From the NCBI GenBank assembly GCA_031082005.1, contig JAVHLR010000001.1, positions 687,251 to 751,250 on the forward strand: a stretch of 64,000 bases of DNA, given 5' to 3'. This document shows positions 33,583 through 42,461 of this stretch, one piece after another. This DNA comes from Patescibacteria group bacterium (GTDB taxonomy: Bacteria; Patescibacteriota; Patescibacteriia; 2-12-FULL-60-25). The position numbers and the translations under genes are program-made. Each line of letters begins with the position of its first letter. Position 1 is the first letter of the stretch. The notes under the pieces were generated by a model, which was not told where the DNA came from, made no database searches, and saw only the letters and a program-made list of their open reading frames with translations.

Positions 33583-34521
33583 ATGAAAAAAATCATCTTC
33601 TTCGGCACGTCCGATTTTGCCGTACCAGCACTAAAAGCCCTCCTTAACGACGAGCGTTTCGAGGTCGTCGGAGTCGTCACTCAAGCCGACAAACCCGTCG
33701 GCCGCCACGCCATCCTGACTCCACCGGCCATAAAAAAATTTCTCGCTTCCGCCGTACCTGCACGAACAGGGATTCCGATAAAACAACCCCTCAAGCTCAA
33801 GGATGAGGACTTCAAGTCTTGGATAACCGATATCGGACCGAGCTGTGACGCCTTCGTCATCGTATCCTACGGCAAAATCCTTCCGCAGTGGCTTTTGGAT
33901 CTGCCGAAAAAAGGCATCGTTAATGTACACGGCTCGTTGTTGCCTCGTTGGCGCGGCGCCTCTCCGATCCAAGCCGCTATCGCAGCCGGGGATGCTTTGA
34001 GCGGCGTAACCGTCATGCTGATCGACGCCGAAATGGATCACGGTCCGCTTTTGGCGACGGCTGACGAAAAAATCCTTGCTGAAGATACGGGCAGTACGCT
34101 CCATGACAGATTGGCGCTACTCGGCGGTCACATACTGCCCGACATCCTTTCCGACTATCTGGAAGGAAAAATCCAGCCGCAAGAACAGGACCACGAAAAA
34201 GCGACATACTGCAAGATACTGTCACGCGACGACGGTAAGCTGGATTTCACCAAGACCGCTGACGAACTCGAACGCCTCATACGCGCCTATGATCCATGGC
34301 CTGGGACCTGGATGGAAATTGACGGTAAGCGCGTCAAGATCCTGTCAGCGAAAATCAGTCAGAAAGCAGACGAAACAAAGCCTGCTGATCGCTTCGTCCG
34401 CAACAGCTCACCCTGCATCACCTGCGCTGACGGTACCGTTCTGGAGATAGTCCGTCTCCAACCCGAAGGCAAAAAGGCCATGGAAGGCAGTGATTATTTA
34501 AGGGGCAAAAAGAGCTGGTGA
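33583..34521 (+). CDS. fmt: Methionyl-tRNA formyltransferase
   Basis: Fmt formylates initiator Met-tRNA using 10-formyl-THF. The 312-residue protein has an N-terminal formyltransferase domain with FFGTSDFAVPALKAL and the catalytic block NVHGSLLPRWRGASPIQAAI, and a C-terminal OB domain starting around KRVKILSAK. Length is normal. The gene ends in front of the converging 729-residue gene without an obvious terminator. Confidence 0.97.
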   Translation: MKKIIFFGTSDFAVPALKALLNDERFEVVGVVTQADKPVGRHAILTPPAIKKFLASAVPARTGIPIKQPLKLKDEDFKSWITDIGPSCDAFVIVSYGKILPQWLLDLPKKGIVNVHGSLLPRWRGASPIQAAIAAGDALSGVTVMLIDAEMDHGPLLATADEKILAEDTGSTLHDRLALLGGHILPDILSDYLEGKIQPQEQDHEKATYCKILSRDDGKLDFTKTADELERLIRAYDPWPGTWMEIDGKRVKILSAKISQKADETKPADRFVRNSSPCITCADGTVLEIVRLQPEGKKAMEGSDYLRGKKSW

Positions 34522-34546
34522 AGCGCTTCTTAACGCCCGATACCGG

Positions 34547-36736
34547 TCACTGCTCTGCGCTAGCTCCTCGTTTTTGAGAAGTCAGCTTCCACCATCTCCA
34601 AATAATCTCCATCTCTGGTTCCGGTCCCGACCCACCTCCACGAATAACAGCACTCTTATCGTAGCTTCCGGCACGAACATCACGAAACTTACGGACCACT
34701 TCCAGGAAAGGTCCGAATTTTTCTGGTTCACCCTGGGAGTTCATGCCCAGATAGGCGACAAACTGTTCTACTTCCTGAAGCGTCATGTATTCCGGATTCG
34801 GCATCAAATTACCGTTACTCACGTCAACATTCAAACTAAGCATACCCTGATCCGAAATCACCTTAGCGTAAACAACAACCCCACGACGCGCCAATATCTC
34901 TAACGCTTTCTCGCCATCCGGGTCTAACCGAAACACATTTACATATACTCGCCTGATCCCCGATTCAGCGATTATTTCAGCCTCATCAACAGAGAGATTG
35001 TCATAACTTAAAGAAACACCTCGTTGCCAGCGCAAAGGATTGACCTTATTCTGGAGACTCACCGCTGATAGGACGCGCCTCAGCTGATTTAGGGGAATAT
35101 GCAACGGGATGTCTCGTGCAACCGGATCAGGCGGCGTATTGATCCGCAGCGTCTGAAAATAATACGCGTAGCCGTCCATACCTTGACGTTTCCGCGACGC
35201 ATTCTTCTGGAGCGAGGACAAGAAATTCTCCGATAAATTACCTTCTTCATCCGTCGATATGGCCAGTTCCACTCCACGCAAGCGTAACATCTCTTCCAAC
35301 GAATCTTCGCTCCACCCATCTACTCTACCGAATAAATACTGACCGACCAAAATAGGCGCGGCAGGGCTGCTGTTCAGAGCTCTCACGCTTTCCCTACTGG
35401 GCGAATAGAAATCGGTCGCGTCCAATGTCTGATGGTTATATGGATTACTGATTTTCTTAAGCCTCTTTTGCGCTTCATCCGCGCCAGGATCACCGATCAA
35501 AAGTTCAAATTCCAGCGTATGGTACGTCTTTTCATACTCGTCCCTCGCTATCGGCCGCAAACCCTGCCTCACCGACTGCCTCAAGACGTAATCCGAACTG
35601 CGCAATTTACCCTCGACGACTATCCCATCATCAACGGGCTGATTAACGACAAAATCGATCCTAGGCCCTTGCCGTACATCGCGCTTCTTATCCGCAGCGG
35701 CCTTAAGTTGAATCGGTTTCTCCGCAACAAGTGCTTCTTTCAACTTTGCGCTTTCCGCATATACGGTGCCTATCGATTCGGCGGCTGAATCAGCTCCCGG
35801 GATTACGACCAAAGGCGGCTCCAGCCGATAAGTGTCCTCTGTTTCTTTATCCAACAAGACCGCGTACTCGTGTTGCTGAATCTTATTCTTTCCCAATACA
35901 AAGCGCTCTTGCTGTTCGTGGGGCAAACCCTTGATGACCAGCTCGAAAACTATCAGTTCAGCGCCAGTGATGGAAAAACAATTACGTTTATTCGTCAAAA
36001 AATATTCAGTGACTGAACCCTGACCCCAATCGTAATCGTCATCGTTCCTGAACATGCCTTTGACGACATCCCTGATCTCATCCTCCTCAAGATCATCCCC
36101 GATCTGCGACAAGATTTTCTGTGCCATTTTTTCCGCTTTCCTTCTCGCTTTCTCCACCCTCTCGTCATCTACACCGTTTATTTTTTCCAGATTGAAATAT
36201 AAATCACCAAAACTCAAGGTTTCACCTTGTTCGAACTTATTTCGCGCATCCTGTTTGAACCGCTCGAGGGCTTTTTCATCCCGCCTCTCCAATCTCTCGC
36301 GCACCCGCTCACCGACCTTCGAGCGTTCCCGCTCGCTCTGCGGCCGCAATATCTGGTCAGGCATCTCCCACTGTTCTCTTACTTCCTCCGAAACGTCCGG
36401 TTGGGTCGATGATAAGGACCTTCCGACATCAGGTATCAATGGTGCGTGCAGACCAAACGCCACTAAACCAGCCCTAAATATGGGTTTTCTCGACAACTCC
36501 CTCCACCAAGATAACCGCACGGCAGGTACAGGTATTACCTCATCGTCCTTCTTGGCGCTATCTTGTTTGATGCTGGATTTCAGTTGCTCGATTTTTTTTC
36601 GCCTGGTTTCATCATCGATTTGAGCCGCTTCACGGTTTAAAGCTATCCCCTCAATATATTCACTTTCCCGCTGCTCCTCCCGCACACTATGCTCCCTGAA
36701 ATCAACGTGCTCCTTTTTATCTAATTTTTCCGCCAT
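34547..36736 (-). CDS. Large protein of unknown function with a transglutaminase-like core
   Basis: I do not recognise this 729-residue protein as a whole. The first 220 residues are strongly charged and helical, with one modest hydrophobic stretch (RKPIFRAGLVAFGLHAPLI, about 83-101). A middle section looks like a transglutaminase-type Cys-His-Asp core: NKRNCFSITGAELIVFEL (C253), QQHEYAVLLDKETEDTYRL (H289, D301). The C-terminal half is mixed alpha/beta with no motif known to me. It is separated from the glycan cluster by 23 bp on the same strand. The catalytic assignment is inference. Confidence 0.6.
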   Translation of the reverse strand: MAEKLDKKEHVDFREHSVREEQRESEYIEGIALNREAAQIDDETRRKKIEQLKSSIKQDSAKKDDEVIPVPAVRLSWWRELSRKPIFRAGLVAFGLHAPLIPDVGRSLSSTQPDVSEEVREQWEMPDQILRPQSERERSKVGERVRERLERRDEKALERFKQDARNKFEQGETLSFGDLYFNLEKINGVDDERVEKARRKAEKMAQKILSQIGDDLEEDEIRDVVKGMFRNDDDYDWGQGSVTEYFLTNKRNCFSITGAELIVFELVIKGLPHEQQERFVLGKNKIQQHEYAVLLDKETEDTYRLEPPLVVIPGADSAAESIGTVYAESAKLKEALVAEKPIQLKAAADKKRDVRQGPRIDFVVNQPVDDGIVVEGKLRSSDYVLRQSVRQGLRPIARDEYEKTYHTLEFELLIGDPGADEAQKRLKKISNPYNHQTLDATDFYSPSRESVRALNSSPAAPILVGQYLFGRVDGWSEDSLEEMLRLRGVELAISTDEEGNLSENFLSSLQKNASRKRQGMDGYAYYFQTLRINTPPDPVARDIPLHIPLNQLRRVLSAVSLQNKVNPLRWQRGVSLSYDNLSVDEAEIIAESGIRRVYVNVFRLDPDGEKALEILARRGVVVYAKVISDQGMLSLNVDVSNGNLMPNPEYMTLQEVEQFVAYLGMNSQGEPEKFGPFLEVVRKFRDVRAGSYDKSAVIRGGGSGPEPEMEIIWRWWKLTSQKRGASAEQ

Positions 36737-36759
36737 ACTAGGTTGCTATGCAAAATTAT

Positions 36760-39126
36760 TTAAGATTTTGGTTTTACGCTCTCCACCATCCCCTCACCCA
36801 AGAACAGAAACGCAAAACCTAGCGGATGATTGAGATAAGGGGTGAAGAAATGTAAGACTGCCAAGGCGAACAAAGATGAAACTGCACCGACGCGCAGCCA
36901 TCGTGGTTCTTCAGTCCTCCAGATACGCCAACCGAGCGAAATCAATATCCATAACATGACGGGAACACCCAGGACACCGAATTTTATCCAGTGCTCCAGC
37001 CAGCCCCATTCAAAAGCGTAAGTCTCGAATGTCCCACCCGTAGATTGGACGACTCTTGGGTCTTTGGATTCATACGTCACAGTCGCGCCAAAGCCCGAAC
37101 CAAGGATCGGATGCTCCGATATCTTTTCCCACATCTTCGGCAATAATTTCCAGCGGCTGACGGCGGCTTCCTCGCCCATATTTGCGCGCTTGATCACCGC
37201 ATCGGCGAAAGATCCGAAAGCAACGTAAGGGATCGGGAAAAGCAAAGCGACCAAGACCAGAATGACGGAGAAGACACCAGCCGAAACGACCATCTTCGCC
37301 TTCTTGAAGTCCAATTGCTTAAGAGTCAAAATTCCGACCAGCACCAAGCCTACAGCTGCACCCATCCAGAAGCTTCGCGATAAACCAATCAGCAACACCG
37401 AACCACTGACCACCATAACCCACCATGCGATCTTCTTGTCAGTGTTCTTTTTTTTGTCATCCTGAACGAAGCGCAGCGCAGTCGAAGGATCTTTAGCACT
37501 AGACAAAATCCACGCCAACGAGAGCAGCATGGCCGCGACTTCGAACACATGAGACTGGAAGAAGACGCGCCAAACATTTTGTCCCGCGAAAGTAATCTCA
37601 CCCACCCCGCTCCGTCTTATCCAGATATACAGGCTATCCGTGAACCATAAACCGTGCGAAAAGACATATTCGATTAAAAGCGTCTTCAGCGTAACCCAAA
37701 ATATCCCCACAACCGCTATCGGGACCAAAGTCGAAACCAGTTCTTTTCTTTTTCGATAAGATATGTCGAGCACAGGAATCAGCAGCAGAAGATCCACCCA
37801 GGCGTTCGCGTCGCTGAAGATGAAACGGTGGTCGCCGCTTTGCCATCCACGGATGAAAGCGAAGACAAGAAGCGCGGCTAAGACGAGATACTGCCAACGA
37901 CCTGACAACACCCGCCCTACCTTTCCTGTCATCCCGGCCAAGCGCAACGCGAGCCGGGAACTGGATCCCGCGTCTTTGCCCGGGATAACCAAATTAAGTA
38001 GCCATCCCGCAAAAAACGCGACAAAAAATGCGATACGCAGAGAAACCGTATCCGGCCACACGCCAATCTGGAAAAGATACCCTTTCGACCCCAACATCAG
38101 CTCCAAAAATAATGCAGTCAACGCCAGCTCCGGTTTTTTCCACGCCCAATAGAAAACTAAAGCCGAAAGCCCGGCTGCTATCGCGCTATTCAGCCAGCTG
38201 ACGTTCAAGGCTAGATACGAAAGCAGCTCGAGGCCAGCCAATGCCAAAAACCATTTACCAGCCGTCTGCCTGAAAAAATTCACCGCATCGACCGTCAACA
38301 AACCAAAAGGGACAGCAAGTGCTATAAGCCAATGCCTCCAACCCGGATGCCATTTGGCGAAATATTGCTCTAGGCTTGTCGTAAAATATCTTTGGCGCAA
38401 CGGCTGGAATTCCTTGGCGAAGGATTGTCCGAGATGGTGTATGACCGTCACTTGTGGCAGATAGGTCACATTCCAACCCTTTAACCTCGCCGTCTTGCAG
38501 AAATCCACCTCCTCCATCCAGATGAAATACCTTTCATCATACCCCAAACCTTGATCCACCAACTCTTTCCTGACCAGGAAACACGCGCCCATGACCTGGT
38601 CCACGTTTTGTTCCTTGTCCAGATCGATATCACTACCGAAATACTTCTTCAACCAAGGCAACCAGGGAAAGAAATGTGCGATCTTGAGGACGATCGACAG
38701 TTGGTCCATTAATCCGGGAAACCGTCTTACGCTCTCTTGCGTCCCGCCATTGGGATAGACCAGTTTAGGACCAAAAATCCCTGCCCGCGGCCGGTCATCG
38801 GCCAGCTTCACCAACTTCGTCAATGATCCCGCTGGAGACTCCGTATCCGGATTCAGGAATAGCACATAACGTGCATCTGATCCCTTCGCGCCGATGTTAC
38901 ATGCCTTCGCAAAACCTAAGTTGGCGTCATTCACGATCACCTTCAAAGGCAAGGAATGCTTCATCCCGACGTCTCTCGCCAACGTCACGCTGTCATCGCT
39001 CGATACATTATCGACGACCACACATTCCCAATCCAAGCCCTCACAGGCCTGCGGCAAACTCAAAAGATTCTTCTCCAGTAGATCCGAAACGTTCCACGAA
39101 ACTATGACAATCCTCAAATCTTTCAT
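36760..39126 (-). CDS. GT2 glycosyltransferase fused to an O-antigen-ligase-like membrane domain
   Basis: The start at 39126 overlaps the upstream stop as ATGA; the longer frame adds unrelated residues. The 788-residue product begins with a GT2 domain of rhamnosyltransferase type (IVIVSWNVSDLLEKNLLSL, then FLNPDTESP and YFIWMEEVDFC). About twelve membrane helices follow, with a large loop and LLIGLSRSFWMGAAVGLVL near the end, as in WaaL/Wzy-type ligases. Two in-frame REP-like repeats encode extra loop peptides (PGKDAGSSSRLALRLAG and AKDPSTALRFVQDDKK). It probably builds and attaches or polymerises a surface glycan. Confidence 0.82.
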   Translation of the reverse strand: MKDLRIVIVSWNVSDLLEKNLLSLPQACEGLDWECVVVDNVSSDDSVTLARDVGMKHSLPLKVIVNDANLGFAKACNIGAKGSDARYVLFLNPDTESPAGSLTKLVKLADDRPRAGIFGPKLVYPNGGTQESVRRFPGLMDQLSIVLKIAHFFPWLPWLKKYFGSDIDLDKEQNVDQVMGACFLVRKELVDQGLGYDERYFIWMEEVDFCKTARLKGWNVTYLPQVTVIHHLGQSFAKEFQPLRQRYFTTSLEQYFAKWHPGWRHWLIALAVPFGLLTVDAVNFFRQTAGKWFLALAGLELLSYLALNVSWLNSAIAAGLSALVFYWAWKKPELALTALFLELMLGSKGYLFQIGVWPDTVSLRIAFFVAFFAGWLLNLVIPGKDAGSSSRLALRLAGMTGKVGRVLSGRWQYLVLAALLVFAFIRGWQSGDHRFIFSDANAWVDLLLLIPVLDISYRKRKELVSTLVPIAVVGIFWVTLKTLLIEYVFSHGLWFTDSLYIWIRRSGVGEITFAGQNVWRVFFQSHVFEVAAMLLSLAWILSSAKDPSTALRFVQDDKKKNTDKKIAWWVMVVSGSVLLIGLSRSFWMGAAVGLVLVGILTLKQLDFKKAKMVVSAGVFSVILVLVALLFPIPYVAFGSFADAVIKRANMGEEAAVSRWKLLPKMWEKISEHPILGSGFGATVTYESKDPRVVQSTGGTFETYAFEWGWLEHWIKFGVLGVPVMLWILISLGWRIWRTEEPRWLRVGAVSSLFALAVLHFFTPYLNHPLGFAFLFLGEGMVESVKPKS
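37455..37492. repeat. REP-like element translated in frame, copy 1
   Basis: The element begins TGTCATCCTGAACGAAG and ends GTCGAAGGATCT, an imperfect palindrome of 38 bp of a type scattered through many bacterial genomes. It lies inside the GT2/ligase gene and is read as AKDPSTALRFVQDD in a loop between membrane helices. Confidence 0.75.
37927..37988. repeat. REP-like element translated in frame, copy 2
   Basis: A 62-bp element with two imperfect palindromes (CCCGGC...GCCGGG and ATCCCG...CGGGAT) lies 434 bp from copy 1 in the same gene. It encodes PGKDAGSSSRLALRLAGMTG in another inter-helix loop. It belongs to the same broad repeat class as the element at 25616. Confidence 0.72.
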
Positions 39127-39863
39127 ATGCCGTGCTTCATTCGAATTATCTTCTCCGCATCTCGATACTTCTTGATTTCCTTCGGCATCCAACCGAAAAT
39201 CGGCCATGGAACCTTGTGGATGAAACTTGGCAACCAAGAACTTATTCCGGATGACCTCTGCTTCACCCTGAACAGATATTCGTCGACGAAAACTCCTTTC
39301 GCTCCGTTCTTCGCCATGGTCAACCACAAGTCCCAATCCTGGAATTTCTTAAGCGTTTCATCAAAACCTGGAAACGCCTTTCTCCGAACCAGCGCCGTGG
39401 TGTGTATGTAATTCATCTTATGCAAAGCCGCGATGTCCCACGGTCTAGACGGAAATTTTTTGAAATCCCAGTAGAAATTCGAATAGGCAAAGGCGGCTTC
39501 GGCATTCTTATCCAAGGCATCCGAAAGGTGAGCCAAGGCATTCGTTTCCAGAACCACATCAGCATCCAAAAATATCAGTCTTGCAGAAGTCGTCGATTCG
39601 GCTCCATGATTCCTTGCCGCAGGCGCACCCTGCTTTTCCGTAAACCTGATGATGCGAAGCGGAAGACTGTCCTTGAACCCTTCCGCTATCGCCTCTGGAT
39701 GGTCTTCCGAAACGTTATCGACCACTAAGACCTCTGCGGGCTGCAAGGTCTGCCGTGTCAAACTCTCTAAGCAAGCCGCCAACTCCTTCGCGTGGTTAAA
39801 ACACGGAATTACGACCGCGATACCCCTTCGGTTCACGTCAGAATTATTGTCGACATCTTGCAT
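39123..39863 (-). CDS. Glycosyltransferase family 2
   Basis: This 246-residue GT-A transferase begins at 39863 (MQDVDNNSDVNRRG), overlapping the upstream gene by 20 bp. The longer frame is not GT-like. Motifs are VVIPCFNHAKELAACLESL, EVLVVDNVSEDHPEA and the DxD LIFLDADVVLET. No membrane helix is present. It is linked to the next gene by an ATGA overlap and belongs to the surface-glycan operon. Confidence 0.9.
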   Translation of the reverse strand: MQDVDNNSDVNRRGIAVVIPCFNHAKELAACLESLTRQTLQPAEVLVVDNVSEDHPEAIAEGFKDSLPLRIIRFTEKQGAPAARNHGAESTTSARLIFLDADVVLETNALAHLSDALDKNAEAAFAYSNFYWDFKKFPSRPWDIAALHKMNYIHTTALVRRKAFPGFDETLKKFQDWDLWLTMAKNGAKGVFVDEYLFRVKQRSSGISSWLPSFIHKVPWPIFGWMPKEIKKYRDAEKIIRMKHGI

Positions 39864-40929
39864 ATAGAGTTTCCCATCTATCTTTCCAACTAAAATCCTT
39901 CGACACCCTCTCGCGTCCCTGCGTACCGAGTCGATGCGCCAAATCTCGATCATCCAGCAGACGCATGACAGCTTCCTCTATCTCATCTATCGATATCGGC
40001 TTCACTAATAGACCTGTATATCCATCCCGTACCGCCTCCCCTGCCCCTCCACTCCTCCCTGCGATCGCAGGGATACCGGCCTGCGCCGCTTCGAGATACA
40101 CGATACCGAAGCCTTCCATGTCATTCTCCTCTTCACGTACCGGCAACAAAAATACATCTGCCGCCGCATACCATAGCCACTTTTCCTCATCATCCGCGTC
40201 CTTGATCCATCTGACCTTAGTCCGATGCTCTACGGCCAGCTTCTCCAACCTCTCACGATCAGGCCCATCGCCTATGACTACGTAATCGACTTCTTGTTTT
40301 GCCTGGATCCGCGCCAACGCATGTAGCGAAGCATCAATGCCCTTTCGTGGAACCAGCCTGGTCAACGACAAGACGATAGGCGTTTCGCTATCCACACCCA
40401 ATCTCCGTCGCGCCGTCGCCCTATCTACGATCTCTCTCGGTTCGGCCCCGGGTGTCATCACCGTTACTTCAATCTCGCCCACTACTTTCATCAGCTCCGC
40501 TTTTGTCGCCTCACTATTCGTGAAAAGCGCTTTTGCGTTGCGGCAAATCCGACGCAAAAGCCATTTTTTCCATCCAGTCGCGGCGAGTTTGATGTCTAAA
40601 CCATGAAAAAAAACCACATACTCCGGACCGCCTGATAATCTCGAAAGCCACGCTGCGGTACCCAACGGAAATACATGGCTGATGAAAATCACTCTTTTCT
40701 CTTTTTTCGATTTCCGCATCAACGACACCGTCGGCCACCAGCTTGGCCAAACCTTACGAAACATCCTGATCGTCCTGACTTCTCCCGGGCCGTCGACTGC
40801 GTGATTCTCTGGAACCAAAACCTCGATCCTTCCTTGAGCAACGTTGACCAGATTACCCAAATACCTAGCCACGCCCCCGCGCTCCGGTGGATAATCCAGC
40901 GTAATCAATGTTATTTCAGGTTTGTTCAT
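39844..40929 (-). CDS. Glycosyltransferase family 4
   Basis: This 361-residue GT-B enzyme has the N-terminal DYPPERGGVARYLGNLV and the donor site VLSLTRLVPRKGIDASLHAL, followed by EENDMEGFGIVYLEAAQAG containing the EX7E pair and GRSGGAGEAVRDGYTGLLV. It likely acts on a lipid-linked oligosaccharide in the cytoplasm. It overlaps the flippase gene by 14 bp. Confidence 0.93.
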   Translation of the reverse strand: MNKPEITLITLDYPPERGGVARYLGNLVNVAQGRIEVLVPENHAVDGPGEVRTIRMFRKVWPSWWPTVSLMRKSKKEKRVIFISHVFPLGTAAWLSRLSGGPEYVVFFHGLDIKLAATGWKKWLLRRICRNAKALFTNSEATKAELMKVVGEIEVTVMTPGAEPREIVDRATARRRLGVDSETPIVLSLTRLVPRKGIDASLHALARIQAKQEVDYVVIGDGPDRERLEKLAVEHRTKVRWIKDADDEEKWLWYAAADVFLLPVREEENDMEGFGIVYLEAAQAGIPAIAGRSGGAGEAVRDGYTGLLVKPISIDEIEEAVMRLLDDRDLAHRLGTQGRERVSKDFSWKDRWETLYARCRQ

Positions 40930-42379
40930 GTATTTCTGCCTGCGGCACGACCCGCTTACGTAAGTTCAACATGAAATCTAAATCTTGTTTAGTGATGATG
41001 CCAAGCAATAAAGATCCTGCTGTCGCCGTCGCCGTACCCAATAGGAAAGCCAATGTAAAAGACAGCTGCGATCCGATTCCACGCCAGACATACCAAGAAA
41101 AAGCCGCGACCAAAAGTGCACGTGCCAATATCCACATGACATTTCTCCAACCTCCAGCATCTCTTCGCGTAAAATAAATTCCAAAAAAGAACAACGACCA
41201 AAAACTCAACACGCTCGCCCAAGCGGCACCCAGAGGTCCATACTTAGGCACTAAAATCGTATTCAAGACGATGTTGATGATCATGGTCAACACCATGGCC
41301 GTAGTCTTGAGGTGCGCCCGTTTAGTCGCATTCAGCAAAGAACCCAGTGGGAAATCCATGAACAGCGCCAAGAGCACCCAGGGCAACACAGAGAATGGGA
41401 TGACGGCATCCAGATACTTCTCTCCGTACACGAGCGGTATTATCCGCGGCGCCAAAGCCGAAAGACCGGCCGAAAGACCAAGACCTAAATACGCCATCAG
41501 ACGCAGCGCTCCGGTGTAGGTCCTCTTTATCTGTTCGTGGTCATGTTTCACCCAAGCCGCTGCAATGGCCGGATAGACCGCGGCCGTCACTGTCATCGGT
41601 ACGAACTGCAACGCATACGTCATCTTATAAGCGACGGAATAGATGCCGACCGAAGTCAATCCATGGAACGCTTCAAGGAACAACGTGTCTAGATATGAAT
41701 ACGTCTTGACCGCCAACCCGGCGATCGCGAAAGGCACAGCTTCGTGTGCCAAATGACGGACGTCAAACCAAGTGGATTTTTCCCATCTTATGCCTTGCGT
41801 TAAAGTTTTGCGCCAAGCCCAAACCAAATTCCACAGGCTCCCCAAAAACAAACCACCTACCAGGCCTTTTGCACCGAAACCCAGGAACGCAGCCGTTATC
41901 GATGAACCGGCTGTCAGTATCTGGCCAAGCAGCATCCCGATCGCCTCGAACCTCAAATTCTGCTTGCCGCGCAAAGCCCCATAGAACATCAGATGAATCG
42001 TATCCGCCGCCATCACCAGACAAGCGATGGAAATCGCCAGCATCGTCTCCTCATTCGCTCCCTTGAACCAACCGTATCCAAGGGACGCTGCGACCGCTAA
42101 AGGCAACAACGCCAATTTCACTTTCAGCGCAGCGCCTAACATGCGGTTCGCATCCTCACGTCCTCCGGCATACGCCAGGATGATGACCTGCGTAATCCCC
42201 AAATCAGACAAAACAACGAACAACGAAGTCACCGATACGCTGAAAAAATAGGTACCGGTTATGTGCGGCCCCAAGAGCTTGGCGATGGCCCAAAAATACG
42301 CAAAAGCAATGAGCTTGTTCAGGCTCATCGCGCCCACCAACCAAGAGGCATTCTTAGCGATTCTGGTACCTTCTGTCAC
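40916..42379 (-). CDS. Wzx-type oligosaccharide flippase
   Basis: This 487-residue protein of the MOP superfamily has about 12-14 membrane helices. The first is KNASWLVGAMSLNKLIAFAY, and a typical mid-protein segment is FGAKGLVGGLFLGSLWNLVW. It would flip undecaprenyl-linked repeat units made by the adjacent transferases. It is the promoter-proximal gene of the glycan cluster. No polymer-length regulator is visible. Confidence 0.9.
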   Translation of the reverse strand: MTEGTRIAKNASWLVGAMSLNKLIAFAYFWAIAKLLGPHITGTYFFSVSVTSLFVVLSDLGITQVIILAYAGGREDANRMLGAALKVKLALLPLAVAASLGYGWFKGANEETMLAISIACLVMAADTIHLMFYGALRGKQNLRFEAIGMLLGQILTAGSSITAAFLGFGAKGLVGGLFLGSLWNLVWAWRKTLTQGIRWEKSTWFDVRHLAHEAVPFAIAGLAVKTYSYLDTLFLEAFHGLTSVGIYSVAYKMTYALQFVPMTVTAAVYPAIAAAWVKHDHEQIKRTYTGALRLMAYLGLGLSAGLSALAPRIIPLVYGEKYLDAVIPFSVLPWVLLALFMDFPLGSLLNATKRAHLKTTAMVLTMIINIVLNTILVPKYGPLGAAWASVLSFWSLFFFGIYFTRRDAGGWRNVMWILARALLVAAFSWYVWRGIGSQLSFTLAFLLGTATATAGSLLLGIITKQDLDFMLNLRKRVVPQAEIHEQT

Positions 42380-42420
42380 GTTTGAATATTAGCTTTTTTT
42401 AGCTGTTTTCGCTAGTCACA

Positions 42421-42451
42421 AAGCCGGTGAGCAAGAAACGCCCACCGGCTT
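42421..42451. terminator. Terminator between the HD phosphohydrolase and wzx-like gene
   Basis: Nine-base arms AAGCCGGTG and CACCGGCTT enclose a 13-nt loop, directly downstream of the minus-strand HD gene. The T run is short. Confidence 0.65.
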
Positions 42452-42461
42452 CGAGTTTGGT

